Source of the DNA: Sophora flavescens
Lineage: Eukaryota > Streptophyta > Magnoliopsida > Fabales > Fabaceae
NCBI GenBank assembly: GCA_030762895.1
Contig: CM061070.1
Span: 105,859,054 to 105,923,053, forward strand
Direction of reading: 5' to 3'
Length of the DNA stretch: 64,000 nucleotides
A program made the position numbers and the translations under genes. Below are positions 59,345 through 64,000 of this stretch, piece by piece (within the stretch, counting starts at the first letter, position 1; the number at the start of each line of letters is the position of its first letter). The notes under the pieces are model-generated. The model ran no database searches. It had not been told where the DNA came from and saw nothing but the letters and a program-made list of their open reading frames with translations.

Positions 59345-60251
59345 AGTTCTTTTTGAAAAAAATTTTAAAAAAAGGTTTTTCTGATTAAAAATATTTTTAA
59401 AAAAATAAAATTATATTATTAATTAATTAATATAATTCTATTAATAAATTTTATCATTATTTAATTATACTAATAATATAATTAATAATTAATTAATACG
59501 AATTAATTTTTATCATTATATAATTATAATAATTAATAATATACTAATTTTAAAATACAATTATACCAATTAAAAGGTTTTCTGGTTAAAAAAATAAAAA
59601 GAAAAAAAAAGAAAATTATATTATAAGTATTATTAATTAATATAAATATATTATTAAATTTTATGATTATATAATTATACTAATTAATAATAATAATAAT
59701 AAAATTAACAATTAGTTAATACCAATTAGATTTTATCATTATATAATTATACTAATTAATAATAATATACTAATTTTAAAATACAATTATACCAATTAAA
59801 ATATTTAATTGCTATTAATTAATTAATAATTATATTATTAGTATTATTAATTATTATAATTATATAATAATTAGGTATTAATAGAATTATATTAATTAAT
59901 TAATAATGTAATTTTCTATTCTTTATTTTAATTTTTTAACTAGAAAACCTTTCAATTGGAATAATTGTATTTTAAAATTAGTATATTATTATTTATTAGT
60001 ATAATTATATAATGATAAAATTTAATTGGTATTAATTAATTATTAATTATAATATTAGTATTATTAATTAGTATAATTATATAATGATAAAATATATTAA
60101 TAGTATTATATTAATTAATTAATAATCTAATTTTATTTTCTTTATTTATTTTTTTTAACCCAAAAACCTTTTAATTGGTATAATTGTATTTTAAAATTAG
60201 TATATTATTATTAATTAGCATAATTATATAATGATAAAATTTAATTGGTAT
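59345..60251. repeat. AT-rich foldback, copy B
   Basis: It is the counterpart of 24890-25918, about 120 bp shorter, because the left arm has one GGTTTTCTGGTT module where copy A has two. Confidence 0.78.
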
Positions 60252-60712
60252 TGTTAAGTCTCTAAAATGTCTGATATGCATTCCCCTAAGTTTTGATGAG
60301 AACTAAACATTGGTTAATGATTTAATTAACCTTTATATTGGTTGCTAACCTATCTATCTAGTGTGCAGATTAAAACTGTAAGAATCACACGTCCAATAAA
60401 GTGATAAAAGGGGGCGTCCAATAAAGTGATACAAGCGCTCATCCAATAAAGTAACAGAAGCGCTCGTCTACTAAAGTGACAGAAGCGCTCGTCTATTAAA
60501 GTAGTAAAAGAGCTTGTCCACTAAAGTAGCAGAAGAGTTCATCCACTGGAGTGATGTATAGAAGCGCTCGTCCACTAGAGTAACAAAAACGCCCGTCCAT
60601 TGAAGTGATAAAAGTGCTCGTCCACTGAGGTATCAGAAGCGCTCGTCCACACAAGTCTTTGGACTTGCTAAGTCCTTAATGAGAAGCTCCGTCCAATGAC
60701 GTGGCATATGGA
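60252..60712 (+). mobile_element. 5' fragment of plus-strand copia LTR, copy B
   Basis: It starts TGTTAAGTCTC and stops after GCATATGGA at the same breakpoint as copy A, so the LTR-pol fusion existed before the duplication. Confidence 0.88.
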
Positions 60713-61182
60713 TTAGTGGGATATTGTGATACTGATTTGCTGGAGACAGAATAGAAAGAAAAAGCACCAGTGGAGGATGTCACTTCATTGGAGCAAGTTT
60801 AGTCTCATGGTCAAGAAAGAGGCAGACAACCATTGCCCTATCTACTGCTGAAGCAAAATACATCTCTGCTGCTAGTTGCTGCTCTCAACTCTTATGGGTA
60901 AAACATCAACTTGAGGATTACTCTACTTATGAACGTAACATATCTGTATGGTGTGATAATTCCAGTGCTATATGCTTAACTAAAAGTCCAATTCGACATT
61001 CTAAGGCTAAGCATATTGAAATCAAACATCATTTTATTAGGGATTATGTTCAGAAAGGCATCTTTGATATCAAGTTTGTTAAAACTGAAAATCAATGGGC
61101 TGATATTTTCACTAAACCCCTCGCGGAACAAAGGTTTTTATTTATTAGAGATAATCTAAACATGCATTGCATTGTTGAATGA
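60713..61182 (+). pseudogene. Ty1/copia pol fragment: C-terminal RNase H, copy B
   Basis: The RNase H C-terminus and the one-base loss upstream are the same as in copy A. It ends three codons earlier because CGA became TGA (61180-61182). The Glu of ALSTAEAEY is followed by a Lys change (AEAKY), altering a conserved position. Confidence 0.9.
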
Positions 61183-61679
61183 CATGTCTGAATGTTAACC
61201 TGTCTGTGCTTTATCACCTGTCTATGGTAAATCTATCTTTACTCCTATATACATGTTCTTTTAACTAAGCATTAGTTCAGGGGGAGTGATGATACAATAG
61301 TTTAAGTGGGGTATGTCCGATAAATAAAACTTGATAACATATCTCATAAATAAAACTTGATAACCCTTTTTGATGTTGACAAAAGGGGGAGAAATGAGAA
61401 TTGAAAAATGTGATAGAAATGTGTTATAGAAGAACGGGAGAATGAATATGATATGATCTTAGATAATACATGGATAAGAGTATGTTCTGATAGTTGCTAT
61501 AATTGCTCAGATAAATCATAACTAAGATTGCTCTGATAATAATTTCAAAGTAAAACAAGTCAAAGTTATGTGTGACTAAGAAAATTTCAACCTGTATGTT
61601 ATATGCTATTTTCTTTGTTGATATTTTCTGAGGTTCATTAAATCATCTCAATGTTTGTCATCATCAAAAAGGGGGAGAT
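61183..61679 (+). other. Copia 3' spacer and polypurine tract, copy B
   Basis: It is the counterpart of 26859-27346. The purine tract AAAAAGGGGGAGA immediately precedes the LTR. Confidence 0.72.
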
Positions 61680-63340
61680 TGTTAAGTCTCTAAAATGTCC
61701 GATGTGCATTTCCCTAAGTTTTGATGAGAACTAAACATTGGTTAATGATTTAATTAACCTTCATATTGGTTGCTAACCTGTCTATCTAGTGTGCAGATTA
61801 AAACTGTAAGAATCACATGCCCAATAAAGTGATAAAAGGGGGCGTCCAATAAAGTGATACAAGCACTCGTCCAATAAAGTAACAGAAGCGCTCGGCTACT
61901 CAAGTGACAGAAGCGCTCGTCTACTAAAGTAGCATAAGAGCTCGTCCACTAACGTAGCAGAAGAGCTCGTCCACTAGAGTGATAGAAGCGCTCGTCCACT
62001 GGAGTAACAGAAGCGCTCGTCCACTGAAGTGATAAAAGTGCTCGTCCACTAAGGTATCAGAAGCGCTTGTCCACACAAGTCTTTGGACTTGCTAAGTCCT
62101 TAACGAGAAGCTCCATCCAATGACATAGCATATGGAGCTCGTCTACTTGGTTACGTTCAACCAGTTAAAGGAGTATCCGCCCAATGACGTGGCATATTGA
62201 GCTCGTCTACTAGCCCGTCCGTATGTAAAATCTTAATGGCTAGATGGACGTGGTTATATTCAAGATGGGCGCGCTTATCTCTTGAACGCGAATTCTATAA
62301 GAATTTTCAGTATCTTATTTCAAGAACCAGAATCAAGAAAAGTTAGAAGTTTTTCTCTCAAGCAACCTCGGATTTCAGAACCAAAGACCAGTTAAAGAAT
62401 GCTTCCAACATGCTTCATTCCCTAGTACCTCTGGTGCTCACACGAAAAGGGAATTGTACTCAGCAAAGTACAAAAAGCTCTCCGTACAACTCTGATATGG
62501 CTGTATCACGATGCATAAAGCCATGATCCTTCATGTTAGAGTACAACCAACGTTCCTATTGCATTAATGAATGCCTAGAACGACTCTATTGCATTTAATG
62601 AAGTTCTTCTTGAAGCCAACATCTGAGGGAATGTCTCTAACGGATCCTAAATGCTTGAAGACTATAAATACAGAAGTCATTGAAGATGAAGTATAGAGAA
62701 TACACAAAGCATTAAAGAGCCATTACTCTGCGCATTAATATCTTCATTCTTTCATTCTGTATTCTTCAATCATTTGAAGTTATTACGCAGACTTTCCTAG
62801 GCTTTACATTTAAACCACTCTGAGTGTTAGTGAAAGTTTTGTCTATGTGAAGTTGTATTTATTACAAACCAAATGTCTCAAACAAACCTGAGTGAGCCTG
62901 AAGAGGCCAAGTGTGCAAAGAATACTTGTCTTGAGCCTGAAGAGGTTAGGTGCACAAAGAATACTTGTTTTGGAGCCTGAAGAGGCTAGGTGTACAAACA
63001 ATACTTAGAGTCTACAACCTGATCAGTTATAGTAGATAAATCTTGGTGCTGCCAAGGACTGGACGTAGCTCTTTGCTTTGAAGAGTGAACCAAGATAAAT
63101 TACTGTGTAGATCTCTATTTCCTTATAACCTCTTCAGTTGCTTTAGTTTTCTTATACGTTTATCAAGTGGTGTGTTTGCCAAAGTCGCTGTTAAAATTTT
63201 ATTAGGAAGGTCACCCGTCTGTCCTGTATCTTTCCACTCATATGAACCTAGCTTCTGTTTGAAGAAAAGATTTCAACTTTGTTTAAATTCTGATAAACAC
63301 AATTCAACCCCCCTTCTCGTGTTTATAGTTCTCTATTTCA
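61680..63340 (+). mobile_element. Full LTR of plus-strand copia element, copy B
   Basis: The length is 1661 bp. It is the counterpart of 27347-29008 with the same TATAAATA box and GCGCTCGTCCA repeats. A PBS (TGGTATCAGAGC) follows at 63343-63354. Confidence 0.9.
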
Positions 63341-63411
63341 GTTGGTATCAGAGCTCAGCCTCTGGGTTGAGCATCTAACAGTGTAGAGGTAAAAGGTCCT
63401 GAAGAATAGAC

Positions 63412-64000
63412 ATGATTGCTGGAGCTAGTTCAAGTGGAAGTCACCAGACTGAAGGAGCTTCCCTAACCAAACCTCCTTACTTCAATGGAGAAAACTACAA
63501 CTATTGGAAAGATAGATTTCAATGGTTCATTCCATCTACAAACTCTGATCTTTGGGATGTCATTACAGATGGTCCATTCATTCCCAAGAATGATGATAAC
63601 ACTGACAAACCAAAGGCTCAGTGGACTACTGCAGAAAAGACAAAATGGGAGCTGAACCACAAAGCTAGATATAACATCATCTGTGCTCTCAGTCCTGAGG
63701 AATTTGAGAAGGCATGTGCTTGCGAATCTGCCAAAGAAATATGGGACACTTTAGCTATCACACATGAAGGAACAACCAAAGTCAAAGAGTCAAAGATTGC
63801 CATACTTGTCAGAAAGCATGAAATGTTTGTCATGGAGGAAGGAGAATCTGTTGCTCAAATGATAGGAAGATTTCAAACTATAGTCAATAGCTTAAAATCT
63901 CTTGGCAAAGTCTATACCAATGCTGAGAAGGTTGGAAAGATTATGAGAAGTCTACCTAAACAATGGAGACCTTTGGTCACTACTATCTCTCAAGCCAAGG
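63412..64000 (+). CDS. Ty1/copia (SIRE/Maximus-like) gag, copy B, open to window edge
   Basis: It starts at ATG 63412 and is open for 196 codons to the end of the window. It is the counterpart of 29080-29668. The codon that is TAG in copy A is GAG here. Recognisable motifs are PPYFNGENYNYWKDRFQW, CACESAKEIWDT and MIGRFQTIVNSLKSLGKVY, typical of SIRE-type gag. The zinc knuckles would lie beyond the edge. It is not known whether the rest is intact. Confidence 0.85.
   Translation, partial: MIAGASSSGSHQTEGASLTKPPYFNGENYNYWKDRFQWFIPSTNSDLWDVITDGPFIPKNDDNTDKPKAQWTTAEKTKWELNHKARYNIICALSPEEFEKACACESAKEIWDTLAITHEGTTKVKESKIAILVRKHEMFVMEEGESVAQMIGRFQTIVNSLKSLGKVYTNAEKVGKIMRSLPKQWRPLVTTISQAK

Larger units (their letters stand above)
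32338..64000. repeat. Tandem segmental duplication, unit B (continues past the window)
   Basis: It is collinear with 2934 to about 29668. All nine VAL-like exons, both copia elements, the Cassandra array, the MITEs, the SINEs and the AT foldback recur in the same order and orientation. The right end of the unit lies outside the window. Confidence 0.93.

Overview
The window is plant nuclear DNA: AT-rich, intron-containing and packed with plant transposon families (SIRE/Maximus-type Ty1/copia, 5S-bearing Cassandra TRIMs, Stowaway, Harbinger-, hAT- and CACTA-type MITEs, tRNA-derived SINEs). A eudicot is most likely, probably a legume. That guess rests on the transposon flavour and is not proven by any single marker here.

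The main feature is a tandem segmental duplication. Unit A (about 2934-30945) and unit B (32338 to beyond 64000) are collinear and highly similar. Their offset shifts from about 29.4 to 36.2 and back to 34.3 kb because of large indels. The units are separated by one solo LTR (30946-32337) that has no matching target-site duplication. Each unit runs: minus-strand copia gag and 5' LTR; a minus-strand split gene; an AT-rich foldback; then a plus-strand chimera of LTR fragment, RNase H, full LTR, PBS and gag.

The only host gene found is hidden in small exons and occurs once per unit. It is a nine-exon minus-strand gene for a short VAL/HSI2-like B3 transcription factor with an N-terminal PHD-like Cys/His region and a B3 DNA-binding domain. 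I see no CW domain or EAR motif. Copy A (7702-22139) would encode 369 residues and copy B (37807-56618) 382. All splice sites I located are kept in both copies and the joined frames are open. Copy A has lost 16 codons in frame from the PHD-like region. Copy B stops three codons earlier.

Introns 1 and 6 are large and hold the mobile DNA. Intron 1 carries a four-LTR tandem Cassandra array in both copies. Intron 6 carries a CACTA-type MITE in both. In copy B, intron 6 has about 6.1 kb more, including a plus-strand Cassandra with well-kept 5S promoter boxes, a hAT-like MITE with an 8-bp target duplication, a Harbinger-like MITE, and nested direct and inverted repeats.

The left edge (1-2751) is a partial minus-strand LTR of another family and a truncated copia 3' LTR. 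No tRNA gene, full-length rRNA gene or CRISPR array was found. All similarity statements come from reading the sequence by eye; no alignment or database search was run.
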